In this document: positions 36,924-48,374 of the stretch, piece after piece | Layout of the letters: each line of letters starts with the position of its first letter | How positions within the stretch are numbered: the first letter of the stretch is position 1 | Assembly (NCBI GenBank): GCA_017311315.1 | Contig: CM029654.1 | Span: forward strand, 24,697,879 to 24,761,878 | Origin: Dendrocalamus latiflorus | Lineage: Eukaryota > Streptophyta > Magnoliopsida > Poales > Poaceae | Direction: 5' to 3' | DNA length: 64,000 nt | Notes under the pieces: generated by a model | What the model was told of the DNA's origin: nothing | The model's input: the letters and a program-made list of their open reading frames with translations, nothing else | Databases searched by the model: none | Translations under genes and position numbers: made by a program

Positions 36924-38146
36924 CTGAAATGATTAAAGCGAATATTAATAATAAATCATGAAAACGAACTAATACAAGAACAAAAGGACATCAACCATTA
37001 TGCATACTCACATTAGCCCTTCCTAAGATGGTATGAAGCAAAGATTTGATATCTAATGTTCTGACAAGCAAACATTTCATACACCTTTATCCATGGCATT
37101 AACGATTGTTCATTGCGATCAAGTAAGCTAACATGCGATTGGGTCAAACTGAATATAGAAATGCCCCAATTTTGTCATATTTACCTCAAAGGGAACCACA
37201 ATACAGAGAAAATGTTGGCAGTTGCTTAATCAAACAGGTTCTGAAGTCATCAACAGTTAAGTACAAGAAATGAAATTGATATATCAACACAATCTGCAAG
37301 TCACTCTTAATCCCATGGAATAACACAACATTATCCATCACTGTTACTATAATTAGCACAATAGAAAATAGTAGTTGGGAATTTGGACAATAATACAATC
37401 ATAGTACAAGAATGATATCGAGCGGATAGTTGTGCGACAATTGGCTCAAAGCATATTAGATCTAAGGGAGAGTTGCTCAGTATTCTTGCTATCCAAACCA
37501 TGACCACTGAAAAAGCAATGTTGCGAACGAGGCCATCAAGTGATCTATCACAAGGCAAACAGTCAGCCTAGTTGAACGATGCAGTATTGCAGTCGTTCTG
37601 GAAGTCATGTTCAGAACAGTATGTAAGAACGAAAGCCAACTTCCAACATATATAGATTAATGTTCAAACCGGTTGCTTTTTTATTTATTTCCATTATAAA
37701 TCGATCGATGTTTCAGATCAGGGACTGATAGATTAGAAGCAGATCCACGTTGTTGTCTAGAACTCCTCATGACCATCTAGTACTGGCTAATTTGAGAGGC
37801 CAAGCGATTCGCACACTGTCCCAAATTGATGATATTCCATTGTTCAGCGCAGAATTACGCGAAAAAAGGAACAAGACAGAACAATTCCGCGAACCCTCTA
37901 AACTATCAAGAACGCACCACTGTCCCAACGTAGCCACATCATAATGTTAATCTTATAGTTTTCTTTGTAAAAAAAGTTCTCACTTTATGATTAAAGCACA
38001 CGCCCACCCCAGGAACTACGCAGATGGATCCGTAGAATTGGCCTCTGCGTCTTGCAGATCCGAAGAAAAGGATACACATTTACTCTCCGACCAACATGTG
38101 TTCGAATCTTGAAACAATAAGACAGCAGGGAGGGAGCGAAAGATGA
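36924..38146 (-). other. Intron of the chimeric gene (part left of the Sirevirus)
   Basis: Non-coding. Short open frames at 37558-37331 and near 37070 are bordered by AG/GT words but do not keep phase with either exon, so I treat them as intron. With the Sirevirus removed the intron would be about 1.2 kb (36924-38151 joined to 50722), a normal plant intron size. Confidence 0.5.
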
Positions 38147-38151
38147 GTTAC

Positions 38152-40492
38152 TGTAGGACCGAAATGGCAACAGAGGGGGGGTGAATGGTGCCTTCTAAAA
38201 ACTCCCCAAGTACTCACACGACAAATCGGGCGAAAGAACTAGCTTCTTCGATCGAACACACGTGGTCGTAAGCCAACTGATGGTCGAACACCACGTGGTC
38301 GAACACTTGCCTGAGCCGACAAAAGAAATCAAGCAGTGATAACTGAGAGGATGAACCAAGAACAGAAGGACTCGAGGCGCACAATCATCCGGTAAAGTGA
38401 ACTTCTCTAATTCGACTCCTGCTCTCGGGAATGAAATGGCCAAGTGGCCTTGAGACAGATTCCCAGTTCTGAGCTAATCAAAGCACACAAAGACGAAAGC
38501 AGACTCACGAAGAAGAGAGGAGAGAAAAGGATAGCAAGAAGTCCAAGTTCTCAAAACAGATCGCAAACAAGTCAATCACAACATCTCAAGACGACAGAAA
38601 ACAAATAGAGGAAGAGAGATGAATGATTGATAATGGAGGTTTCTACAGCCACTCCAACTGGGAGATACATGAGCACACTTGCTCCATCCCGAGAACCCAC
38701 ATACTCACAAATAACAAAGGAAGAACAGAGCAACTCGGGGATCAGAATCTCACCAGTACCCGAGCTCTACCCTCTCTATCTATAGCCACACACTCACACA
38801 CCAAAGAGGGGGAACCCACAAACCCTCACCTAACACCGGGTTTTCAACTCACTTTACCCACTAGCGAGAACGAGCTCCAGTGCTTTACCCGTTACACCCA
38901 ACGGCTCCACTGCTTTGCCCGTTAGCGCCAACAACTCCTGTGCATTGGCAGAGACACAGCTTCCCTTTGCAGCTTTCCGCATTTCTCCAAAATGCCATTC
39001 CACTGCCTTCCCGGAAGCTTCCTCCTGCCTTGTCGTCCAAGCTTGCAACCACCTCGCAAGACTAGGTCTCCTTCGGCTTCCCCTGGTCGTTCTGGACCTC
39101 GACATCCCCCATGTCTAGTCCCGACCACTCCAAGCCTCATCAAGACTTGTCTCCAAGGTCCTCTGGCAGCTCCAGCTCCGGTTCCTCATCTCCTCGGCTT
39201 GCAACCACCTCACAGACCTCGTCGTCTTCAGCACTTCCTGGCCGCTCTTGACCTCAGCACCGCCCGTGCCTAGTCTCGGCCTTCCATGCCTCGCCACGAC
39301 TAGTCTCAAGGTCCTGCAAACATTACAGACAAGCAAACCATTACATAGTACCGCACAACACAATGTGTACAGACATCTGCATAAAAGGAACTCAAAACAT
39401 GCTTCACAAGGTCGTACATTCACTACGATCGGTCAAAAATACTTAAACATTAATTCTCAAGACCTACGATCGTTACCATAGACCATACGACCACCCCAGT
39501 GGTCCTTACGACCGCCTTAAAGCTAGCTACGACCATCACAAGTTTCAGTTCCAACTTACCCGACCAAGTTGTACCAACTTATGACTGGTCGAAACCATAG
39601 ATCAAGACTTTCTTAAGTCCTACGACCACATCTCAAGATGATACGACTATCTCAGAAGTCCATACGACCGGTTCCCAGAGACTACGACCAAAACCAGAGA
39701 TTCCATCGTGGTCGAACCACATTCCGACCACGTTCATCGCTTTCCACCGTGGTCGAAACCCTTCTCGATCACGTACGACTTGGTTCACTGTGATCGAAGC
39801 CCTTTCAACAACGTTTGAACACTTCCGACCGCAGTCTCCCACTTGCGACCACGCTCCAAGCTCGTCTGACCGCATCCGACCGAGCTACGACCATGTTCGC
39901 CCATAACGTGGTCGAAACCCGCTTTCGTTCTTAGGAAGAGAAATCTGCGACAACGTGGTCGTATGACTGCTTTCGACCACCGACTACGCCTTACGACCGC
40001 GTTCTCCGTCAGTGTGGTCGTAACTGCCTTCGACCACGACCAAACGTGGTCGTACTAGGCTTCGACCACGGCCAACGTGGTCGAATAGATTTTCGACCAC
40101 GGCAAAACCAGTCGTAGACTTCCCTGGTGACCTACGACCAAGGTCAGAGTGGTCGTAAACGCCATGTGGTCGTACAGCCTTCCGACCACGGCCAGAAAGA
40201 GTAAAACATTGTTTTCCGGCTTTCGACTGCTGATAGAGTGGTCGTAAACAACCCGGCTGGCTCCCGATTGACGACAATAAGTTCATAACCTGCCCGACAG
40301 GCTTCCGACCACAACCAATGTGGTCGTAAGAGCCTACGACCACAGTCAGAAGCTACGACTTTGCACAGAAGGCGATTCCGATCACTTCTAAGGCTATGAC
40401 TTGGCAGGAAGTGCCCAACCCAAACTCAAACTTTCTAAAACAAGAGTCAATTACTCATCACAAACATGTGGTCACCTCCACATGGACTCTCA
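38152..40492 (-). repeat. 3' LTR of the Sirevirus
   Basis: 2341 bp; plus-strand ends TGTAGGACCG and GGACTCTCA (on the minus strand TGAGAGTCC...CCTACA). The half near 39420-40390 is packed with GTGGTCG and its complement CGACCAC. Confidence 0.95.
39420..40390. promoter_or_regulatory. Dense GTGGTCG / CGACCAC array in the LTR (U3 side)
   Basis: More than twenty copies of CGACCA or TGGTCG in both orientations within about 1 kb, several forming local palindromes (e.g. CTTCGACCACG...CGTGGTCG). About six copies per LTR extend to ACGTGG, the G-box/ABRE core bound by plant bZIP factors. On the element's minus strand this is the upstream part of the LTR, where promoter and enhancer lie. The same array is at about 49640-50610 in the other LTR. 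Function as protein-binding array is inference. Confidence 0.55.
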
Positions 40493-42187
40493 ATCTCCCC
40501 CTTGATGAGTATATTGACAAACCCAGAAAAAACATGAAGATGAGTTTGAGTTTTAAGAAACCAACATGGTCCAAAGAAAGAGAATGGAGCTAATGACCAT
40601 GTCGACAGAACGAACACTAGAGCAACAACTGAAAGAGCAAATTGTTCTCCAAAGCTCTAAAAAGATCCCGACTAGCTTTTTCTACCACTATTCTCCCCCT
40701 TTTGGCAATAAACACATCAAGGAGAGAATATGACATGTCAGAGAATGAATATGGCTGAAGTTTGTTTATTTAAGCATTTAGAGCCATGAGAATTATCCAT
40801 ATTGACCATAATGTAATATACCAAGCCATAACAAAAAAAAACGCTATCTAGATCATGACAACATATATATAAGCCAGCTAGAGCACAAAGATGACAATCT
40901 GAAATGTAATGCATTTTGAGAGCAAGTCAAGTCATCAACGAGTAAAGTCTAGCTAGAGACATCCAAGGATGATGCAGGCCATGTCAATAAGCTAAGCGGA
41001 ACAAAGAAGCTAACATTGAGTCCAAATAGAGTGCTATAAGCTCAAGATGGAAACATTGGTTAAGGTACTTGGTTCTGATTGTAGATTAAGCAAATTGAGC
41101 ACATTGAACATTGTCTTTTGAAAGCATATGGTTGTTTTCAACCTAATTTTTGTTTATGTGCTAGATCTCAAGCCTTATGCGACTACTCCAAGCAATAAGC
41201 TTAAGAAGATAGTCTAGGTCATCCAAAACTCCCCCTGAGTTCATGCCTAGTGCAATGGCAAGCTGTCTTATAGGAAAGAATTGGTGAGATCAGTTTTTTC
41301 GCACAAAAGAGATCTTTTTGCTTTTTAACACATTGTACTAACTCATGTATCATCAGGAGACTAAAATAGCTCAAACTAAGGCTCAAAATAGATTCAACGC
41401 TCTACTCAGCCTATTTGACATGGCATGAATCATAAAAGGATAGCTCAAGAAAGACTAAACTCAAATGCTAGCATGACAAGTTTAATTTAAGTTGATCAAT
41501 TTTACTTAACTTATCATGGCAAACGCTAGTCTACACATATGAAGTCATGATAAATTTAGCAAGCTAAGCACAAGTCATGGCAAGGTGTAAAGCATTGAAG
41601 CATGTCATAACAGGATAATAATCAAGGCTCAATGCAGTTTGATTATAATGCGAAATGCTGAAAATGCATGAAAGACCAGCTCCCCCTCAACATTAGATGC
41701 AACGTTTAGTTCAAGTTGAGTTATGTCAGAATTAAGCTCCAGAAGCTCCCAATTGAACTCCCCCTGAACCAAAGTAAAAGAATCGAGAAGCTGAGAAAGA
41801 AAACAGCAAACAGGCAGTCCTTAAAGCATAGAAAAGATATAGAGGCAACTATGGCTCAGACTGACTCTCATCTACCCCATATGACTCCAGGACAATCAGC
41901 TGACAGTAAATCACACACTAGAGAGCAAACACGTACCCTGTCTACCCGAGGGTGGCCCAACCCTCGCTAGAACCTACAAGAAGTGAGTGAGCTCGACCTA
42001 GTGAGATAAGAAGCAGCTAATCCTGGAAGCACAACATAAGAGTTAGAAGTCTAAGCATCTCAGCAAGAGAAGCACTCTAACCTATGCTGGAAGGACTAAA
42101 CCCAAATGCACCCCGAGTGCAAAGCAACAGAAATGAGACAGAAGCATAATCAATATAGTAAAGCAGTAAAGTCCAAGCTCCCCCTCA
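40493..42187 (-). other. Sirevirus 3' non-coding region with multiple polypurine tracts
   Basis: The functional polypurine tract TCAAGGGGGAGAT abuts the 3' LTR (40505-40493). Further AGGGGGAG copies occur near 40690, 41230, 41680, 41757 and 42178 (seen as CTCCCCCT on the plus strand). No envelope-like gene is recognisable; frames here are short. Confidence 0.8.
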
Positions 42188-45100
42188 CTACAATCCGTAA
42201 GGACACACCACCCCAAGCTCTCCCCGCAGAGCTGAAAACCTCGAACTATCCAAAGGCTTGGTGAAGATGTCAGCCAACTGGTGGTCACTCTCCACAAACT
42301 GGAGTACTATGTCACCTTTCTCTACATGGTCTCTAAGGAAGTGAAAGCGAATATCAATATGCTTGGTCCGAGAGTGTTGCACTGGGTTCTTAGCAATGTT
42401 GATAGCAGACGTGTTATCACAAAAGAGTGGAACACTGTCTAAAGCTAACCCAAAATCCCGCAGGGTCGAAACCATCCAAAGTACCTGGCTACAGCAACTG
42501 GCTGCAGCAACGTACTCGGCCTCTGCAGTGGACTGTGCAACACCGGACTGCTTCCGCGAAGACCAGGAAACGAGAGAAGTGCCAATGAATTGGCAGGTGC
42601 CGGAAGTGCTCTTCCTATCTATCCTACAGCCAGCGAAGTCTGCAGCCGAAAAGGCTCTCAGGGAAAGACAGGATGAGGAAGAGTATCAGATACCATAGTC
42701 AATGGTAGCTCGAAGGTACCGAAAGATGCGCTTCACCGCCTGACGGTGAGATACGCGAGGAGAAACCTGAAAACGAGCACACAGACACACTGAGAAGTGT
42801 ATGTCTGGTCTCGAGGCAGTGAGGTAAAGAAGGGAGCCGATCATACTTCTGAACTCTTTCTGATCAACTGGCTCGCCATCCTTATCTGGATCAAGATAGG
42901 CTGTCGAAGCCATGGGAGTTGATACCGGCTTACCATCACTCATATCGAAGCGCTTCAGGAGGTCACGAGTGTACTTTCCTTGATGAAGAAATGTACCCTC
43001 CCGAGTCTGCTTAATTTGGAAGCCAAGGAAGAAGGTCAACTCACCCATCATACTCATTTCAAACTCGGTGCTCATGACATCCGAGAACTGGGAAACCAGA
43101 GTATGGGAAGAGCCGCCAAAGATAATGTCATCGACATAGATCTGGACGAGCAGAAGGTCAGCGCCAAGCCGGCGGATGAACAAGGTCTTATCAACTTTAC
43201 CCATTTCAAACCCATGACTCAACAAGTAGGACTTAAGCCTCTCATACCAAGCCCTGGGGGCCTGCTTAAGTCCATACAACGCTTTGGAAAGCTTAAAGAC
43301 ATGGTTTGGGTATTTGGGGTTTTCGAAACCAAGAGGCTGTCGGACGTAGACCTCTTCCTCAATAAGGCCATTGAGAAAGGCACTCTTGACGTCCATCTGG
43401 TAAAGCTTGAAACCCTTAGAAGCTGCAAAGGCAAGCAGGATTCTAATGGCTTCAAGTCTAGCTACAGGGGCAAAGGTCTCCTCGAAATCTAGACCTTCAA
43501 CCTGGGAGAACCCCTGAGCAACCAGTCTAGCCTTGTTTCGAATAACCACTCCATCCTCGCTCTGCTTGTTCTTGAACACCCACTTAGTCCCAATAATATT
43601 GTGACCTCGCGGGGGCTCGACAAGCGACCAGACCTTGTTCCTCTCGAAATTTTCTAGCTCCTCATGCATGGCATTGACCCAAGACTCATCAGATAAAGCA
43701 TGAGAGACATCTTTGGGCTCAAAGGAGGTAATGAAAGCAGAATGGAGACAGAATTGAGATAAGCCAGATTTTGAGCGGGTAACACGCTCGAAAAGGTCTC
43801 TAATGATCTGCTCTGAAGGATGAGCTTTCTGGATATGTCTAGGAGGTCCAGGATGAGATGAAGAAGTGGCCTCTACCTCGTGAGCTGACGAGGTAGGAAC
43901 AGAGCCACCAGCTCCAGAAGAATCAGAAGGCATGGGCTGATCACCTCGAGGTGCGGTGGAAGACGGCACCTCAAGGGGTGGATGAGGGACCGGATCGGGT
44001 AGACAACCGTCGTCTCCATCATCCTCATCATCCACAAAGATGGTCTCGGACTGCTCTAAAGAACCTGAGATATCGGGCCTAGTTCCCGGACTGGCCTCGT
44101 CAAAGGTCACCTCACAGGTCTCTACCATTTTACTAGACTCGCAGTTCCATACCCTATAAGCCCGCGAAGAAGGCGAGTAACCTAGAAAGATCCCATCACA
44201 AGAACGTGACTCGAACTTATCTAGGTTCCCGGACTTCAGAATAAAGCACTTGCAACCAAACACACGAAAATGAGAGACGCTGGGCTTTCGCCCGTATCTC
44301 AACTCATAAGAAGTGCGGTGCAAGTGTGCTCGAAGAAAAACTCGATTTGAGACATGGCACGCAGTGGCTATAGCCTCAGCCCAAAACTTCCGCGGTGTAG
44401 AGTACTCATCAAGCATCGTCCTGGCCATCTCGACCAAGGTACGGTTCTTCCTCTCCACAACGCCATTCTGCTGAGGGACGTATGAAGAAGAGAACTGGTG
44501 CTCTACACCTGTCTCACCACAGAAACTCTCAAAGTAGGAATTCTTGAACTCCGTGCCATTGTCACTGCGGATTGCTCGTAAGGCACCTGGGAACTCTACA
44601 GAAAGCCTACTGAAAAGACCTCGGAAATGCGAAAACGTCTCATCCTTCGAGGCTAAGAAAAACACCCAAGAATACCTCGAGAAGTCATCGACCACAACAA
44701 GAACATACCACTTCCCTCCTGCTGACTGCACTCGAGCTGGTCCAACTGTGTCCATGTGGAGCAGCTGTCCTGGTGCATCGGTCATAGTAACTGTGACCGG
44801 AGGGTGAGGAGCGGCAACCATCTTGCCGTGCCGGCATGGAGAGCAAACAAGGTCTTTGACCATCTTGAGTTTTGGCAGACCACGAATGAGATCGTGGCCG
44901 CTAACTCGGGTCAAATGGTCAAATCCAATATGACCAAGTCTCCTATGCCAGAAAGAGAGGTCGCGGGACTCAGAAGCAACTAAACACCTGAGAGGATCAC
45001 CAGAAGACTCAGAAAAATCAGCACGAAAGATCCTCCCATAACGAGAAATCCCGCAAACCAGACTACCCGAAGAATCAAGAATTTTACAAGCATTTTTCTT

Positions 45101-45382
45101 AAAGCTCACCTCGAAACCGTCATCAGTAAGCTGAGAAACTGAAAGCAAATTGTACTGCAGCTTACTAACCAAGGCTACATCTTTCAGAATGAAAGAATCA
45201 TTAATGCGCACAGTACCTTTGGCGATGACGCGCCCAGATGAAGCATCTCCGAAGGTGATCGTTTCATCACCTGGAGCACGGGCAAGGGAAGAAAACCAAC
45301 GGGAGTCTCTGGTCATATGACGAGAACAACCGGAGTCTACAAGCCAAACCTTTCCCTTCCCTGCCCGGCGAACCTGAGTCAA
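42188..45382 (-). pseudogene. Sirevirus pol (protease, integrase, reverse transcriptase, RNase H)
   Basis: An open frame of 898 residues (45382-42686) holds protease (VDSGCSRHMT), the integrase zinc finger (WHRRLGHIGFDHL, CSPCRHGK), the integrase core with the D...D...E pattern (MDTVGP, SDNGTEF, QQNGVVERKN), the chromosomal capsid-gag hinge region, and the reverse transcriptase with QMDVKSAFLNG and YVDDIIFGG. A TGA at 42688-42686 interrupts the frame just inside RNase H. The same frame then continues open to 42188 with CDNTSAINIAKNP and HIDIRFHFLRDH and the usual ADIFTKPL ending. A Trp codon is usual at the stop position in relatives, so this looks like one point mutation. The frame entering from gag is off by one base (first codon shown is TTG), meaning either an indel or programmed shifting. 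Confidence 0.92.
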
Positions 45383-48318
45383 ACAGAGAGTAAAGTCTCA
45401 ATACTGGGATAAATCAAGAGTGATTTTGGCACCCAATACTGAACAACACGTCGAGCAGATGAAGTAGTCAAGCACGACTGACCTCTATCTACCCTACGCT
45501 CTCCATGACTCAAAGAAGCAGAAGGTCTGTGAGCAGACCTGAAGCTGTTGCGGGGTCCGACTGCTACGGGAGAGCGAGTCGGAACACCGGCAACACACTG
45601 ATCACGCCGCGGGTAGCTATCTCGACGAGGAAACCGAGATCTACCCTCAGGACGGCGGAAGACACGACCCGGAGCAGCACAAGGACGAAAACCAGAAGAC
45701 TCAGAAAAACCAAGTCCTCGATGCTGCCCAAACCTGTCAGAAGCAAACCTGGACCTCGTGCTAGTCTTAGGTGTACTCAGGATCTGGGGCTGACCCTGAA
45801 TACGCCTAAATGCCTCTGCACGGTCTCTACGCGCAATCCTAGCGCGCCTGAAGCATCGATCGACTGTGTGTCCATCCTTCTGACAGAAGGTGCAGTGGTA
45901 CTTCACCTTCTGAGAGGTAGAAGTAGCACGGGGAGGCTTCGCCTTCTGAGAGGCCGAAGCTGCAGGTGGACTCACCTTGCTGTCAGAGATCCCTTGGACA
46001 AAGCCCGCTGATTTGAATTTAACCTCATCAGATCTGGGCTCGACCTCGATCACACCTCCTACTATGGGTCGGAGAATAGCAGGTGGATGCTTCCTCATAT
46101 CCTCATAAAAATCATATCCTAGACCTTGATTGAACTTGCAAATCTTGGATTGGTCTAGAATAAGATTAAGCTTCTTCTTGCCTCCTACAAATCTCTCGAG
46201 AGTGTTCATAAGGTACTGACACTCCCGAAAGAGAGAGGTGCAAGAAGAGCAAGGGGAAGAGGGAACAGCAGGAGGTAAGGGAGCAGATGAAGAACCAATA
46301 GCAGAGGGAAGAATGGCTTGTGCACGCACAGCCGACTCTGAATGGACAGTCCTACTGCTAGTCAGTTGGTTCACGTTCCTAGGCGTCTCCACCTTACCCT
46401 GGGGCTTCTCCCCCTTCTCAGCACAAACAGTACAAGCAGTTGGTGCCTTCACTAGTTGATCCTTAGTTAGCTTCACACATTTGTCATTCAAGCCAACGAG
46501 TTCAAGTTTTAGTTTATCACATCTAATGCAAGGTGAGCTAACAGGATCCTTAGTCGCGAATTGAGCCATTTTCTTATTAGTGTCAATCATTTCTTGAAAC
46601 TGTTTTGAGACAGATTCAAGTTCAGCAGTTAATCTAGGACAATTCAAACATGAATCAATAGGCTCAAGTAAAGAAGCACGCAGCTCAGCAATCTTGTGAT
46701 CTGCCCGTTTTAGGTTCATCTTTAAATTATTGCAATTTTCACAAGACTCGGGCAGATCAAGGAGCATGGCATAAGGTCCTCTAGCAGCAATGTCCTTAAC
46801 CTCACATGAGGTGGGAGAAGTAATCTCATCAGTAGTAAGTAGGGTAACAGCCATCCTACTCAACTCTAACTCAGCAAGCAGACTAACATTCTCCACCTTA
46901 ATAGAATCAAGCTCTGAGGACACACTATCATGCGAGGTCCTTAACTTCTCCAAATCACCCAGCAAAGCACAGCATGTATCACAGTCGTCACGGGAGGGAG
47001 CAGATGTAAGAGAAGTAAGCTCCCGTGACAGTCTATCTACTTCCTTTTCTAACTCGGTACACCTAGTCTTAGCTCTAGCATGAAAACCTCCTAGCTTAAG
47101 GAAAGCTTCATTAAGTTGGTCATAGGAGGGACATACCTCGTCTGAGTCGGAGTACAGCTCGCTGTCGCTGAGTTCGCCCTCGAGGGCCATGAAGCACATG
47201 CCGGAGAAGTCGTCACCGCCATCCTTGGGCTCTTGGTCACCCGTCCCGTCGTCGTCGCTCCATCCCTCCACCTCGCTGAGGTCGAGGTCGTCGAAGGCGG
47301 TGAGGACGCGGTGGAAGAGCTTCTTGGCCATCCCGAAGTTGCGGAACTTCTTCTTTCCCGGAGCAGGTGCTGAAGGCTTCGTGTTGCGGTTCTTGTCGGT
47401 GTAGTCGTTCTTTCCCGAACCGCCGTAGTCACCTTTACCCTTTCCAAGGTTGGGGCAGTTTGCTCGGATGTGGTTGGGGCCACCACACTCGAAGCAGATG
47501 ACTGGTCCTCCTCTCTTTCTGTCTCTCCTACCCTTGTAGGCATGGGAAAACCTTCGGGCTAGGAGGGCCAGCTGATCATCCGCAAGCTGCTCTAACTGAT
47601 CATCAGTTATGTCACAGAGAGCAGCAAGGGAGAAACCGCAAGAAGACTCAGAAGAGAGACCAGAAGCTGAACTGGGATCGGTGACCAAAGCCATCGACTG
47701 TGACTTCGACCTACGAGAGACAACGTCAATCTCGTGAGTCTTGAGGCGCGAGTACAGCGCGTCAAGAGTCAAGGTCGAGAGGTCTGTCGTGTCTTTGATG
47801 GTGGTCACTTTCATCTCCCACACACGCAGATCGAGTGCCGCAAGCATCTGACGAGCGTTGTCCGAGTCGGGGTATGTGAGACCGACCGCTCGGAGGTTGC
47901 TCAAGATCTTGTGGAAACGAGCGAAACACTCATCTAGGGACTCACCAGCAAGCATCTCGAATTTGTTGTATTCGCGCTTGAACTGGTCCTGTCGAACCGT
48001 CTTGATCTGGGTGGTGCCCTCATGGTATGCGTCGAGGGTCACCCAGATATCGTAGGCAGACGACAGGTGGGAGATGCGATCGAACTCGCTACGACTCAGG
48101 CCCTGGATAATGATGTTCCTTGCCTTAGCGTTTGCCTCAACATCATGCATATTCCCAGCATTGATGTTCTCATCGGCAGGAACAACAAACCGGACCTTGA
48201 CCTTACGCCAGATAGCGTACCCCTGAGCCTGGATGTATGTCTCCATTCGGCTCTTCCAGAAGGGGTAATCGATGCCATCGAAAACGGGCGGCTTGGTCGA
48301 GTACTTGTCCGTCGCCAT
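45379..48318 (-). CDS. Sirevirus gag, 979 residues
   Basis: ATG at 48318, 56 bases inside the 5' LTR. The N-terminal part is the copia gag (UBN2-type) domain: FWKSRMETYIQAQGYAIW, then DIWVTLDAYHEG and ESLDECFARF. A first zinc knuckle CFECGGPNHIRANC (CX2CX4HX4C) lies near residue 275 and a second, CTFCQKDGHTVDRC, near residue 820. Between them are acidic (DDGTGD, SDSE) and long coiled-coil stretches with paired-Cys motifs (CDTCC, CENCNN, CLNC, CIRCDKL, CTVC) repeated about every 45-60 residues. The length and coiled coils fit Sireviruses, whose gag forms the particle. The frame is fully open, consistent with youth. Its end overlaps the pol frame by a few bases. Confidence 0.9.
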   Translation of the reverse strand: MATDKYSTKPPVFDGIDYPFWKSRMETYIQAQGYAIWRKVKVRFVVPADENINAGNMHDVEANAKARNIIIQGLSRSEFDRISHLSSAYDIWVTLDAYHEGTTQIKTVRQDQFKREYNKFEMLAGESLDECFARFHKILSNLRAVGLTYPDSDNARQMLAALDLRVWEMKVTTIKDTTDLSTLTLDALYSRLKTHEIDVVSRRSKSQSMALVTDPSSASGLSSESSCGFSLAALCDITDDQLEQLADDQLALLARRFSHAYKGRRDRKRGGPVICFECGGPNHIRANCPNLGKGKGDYGGSGKNDYTDKNRNTKPSAPAPGKKKFRNFGMAKKLFHRVLTAFDDLDLSEVEGWSDDDGTGDQEPKDGGDDFSGMCFMALEGELSDSELYSDSDEVCPSYDQLNEAFLKLGGFHARAKTRCTELEKEVDRLSRELTSLTSAPSRDDCDTCCALLGDLEKLRTSHDSVSSELDSIKVENVSLLAELELSRMAVTLLTTDEITSPTSCEVKDIAARGPYAMLLDLPESCENCNNLKMNLKRADHKIAELRASLLEPIDSCLNCPRLTAELESVSKQFQEMIDTNKKMAQFATKDPVSSPCIRCDKLKLELVGLNDKCVKLTKDQLVKAPTACTVCAEKGEKPQGKVETPRNVNQLTSSRTVHSESAVRAQAILPSAIGSSSAPLPPAVPSSPCSSCTSLFRECQYLMNTLERFVGGKKKLNLILDQSKICKFNQGLGYDFYEDMRKHPPAILRPIVGGVIEVEPRSDEVKFKSAGFVQGISDSKVSPPAASASQKAKPPRATSTSQKVKYHCTFCQKDGHTVDRCFRRARIARRDRAEAFRRIQGQPQILSTPKTSTRSRFASDRFGQHRGLGFSESSGFRPCAAPGRVFRRPEGRSRFPRRDSYPRRDQCVAGVPTRSPVAVGPRNSFRSAHRPSASLSHGERRVDRGQSCLTTSSARRVVQYWVPKSLLIYPSIETLLSV

Positions 48319-48359
48319 GGCTCTTGAGACCGGTTAAGATCTATTGAAAAGAGCTAACC

Positions 48360-48372
48360 GGCTCTGATACCA
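48360..48372 (-). other. Primer-binding site of the Sirevirus
   Basis: TGGTATCAGAGCC on the minus strand two bases inside the 5' LTR, an exact match to the usual initiator tRNA-Met primer site. Confidence 0.95.
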
Positions 48373-48374
48373 AC

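Noticed and set aside
37331..37558. Possible extra exon of the chimeric gene (VVMVWIARILSN...)
   Set aside because: Preceded by TTTTTCAG, but phase 0 entry gives an immediate stop after five codons and it is not needed to join exons 1 and 2.
45505..46011. 168-residue plus-strand frame, Arg/Ser-rich
   Set aside because: Antisense to Sirevirus gag.
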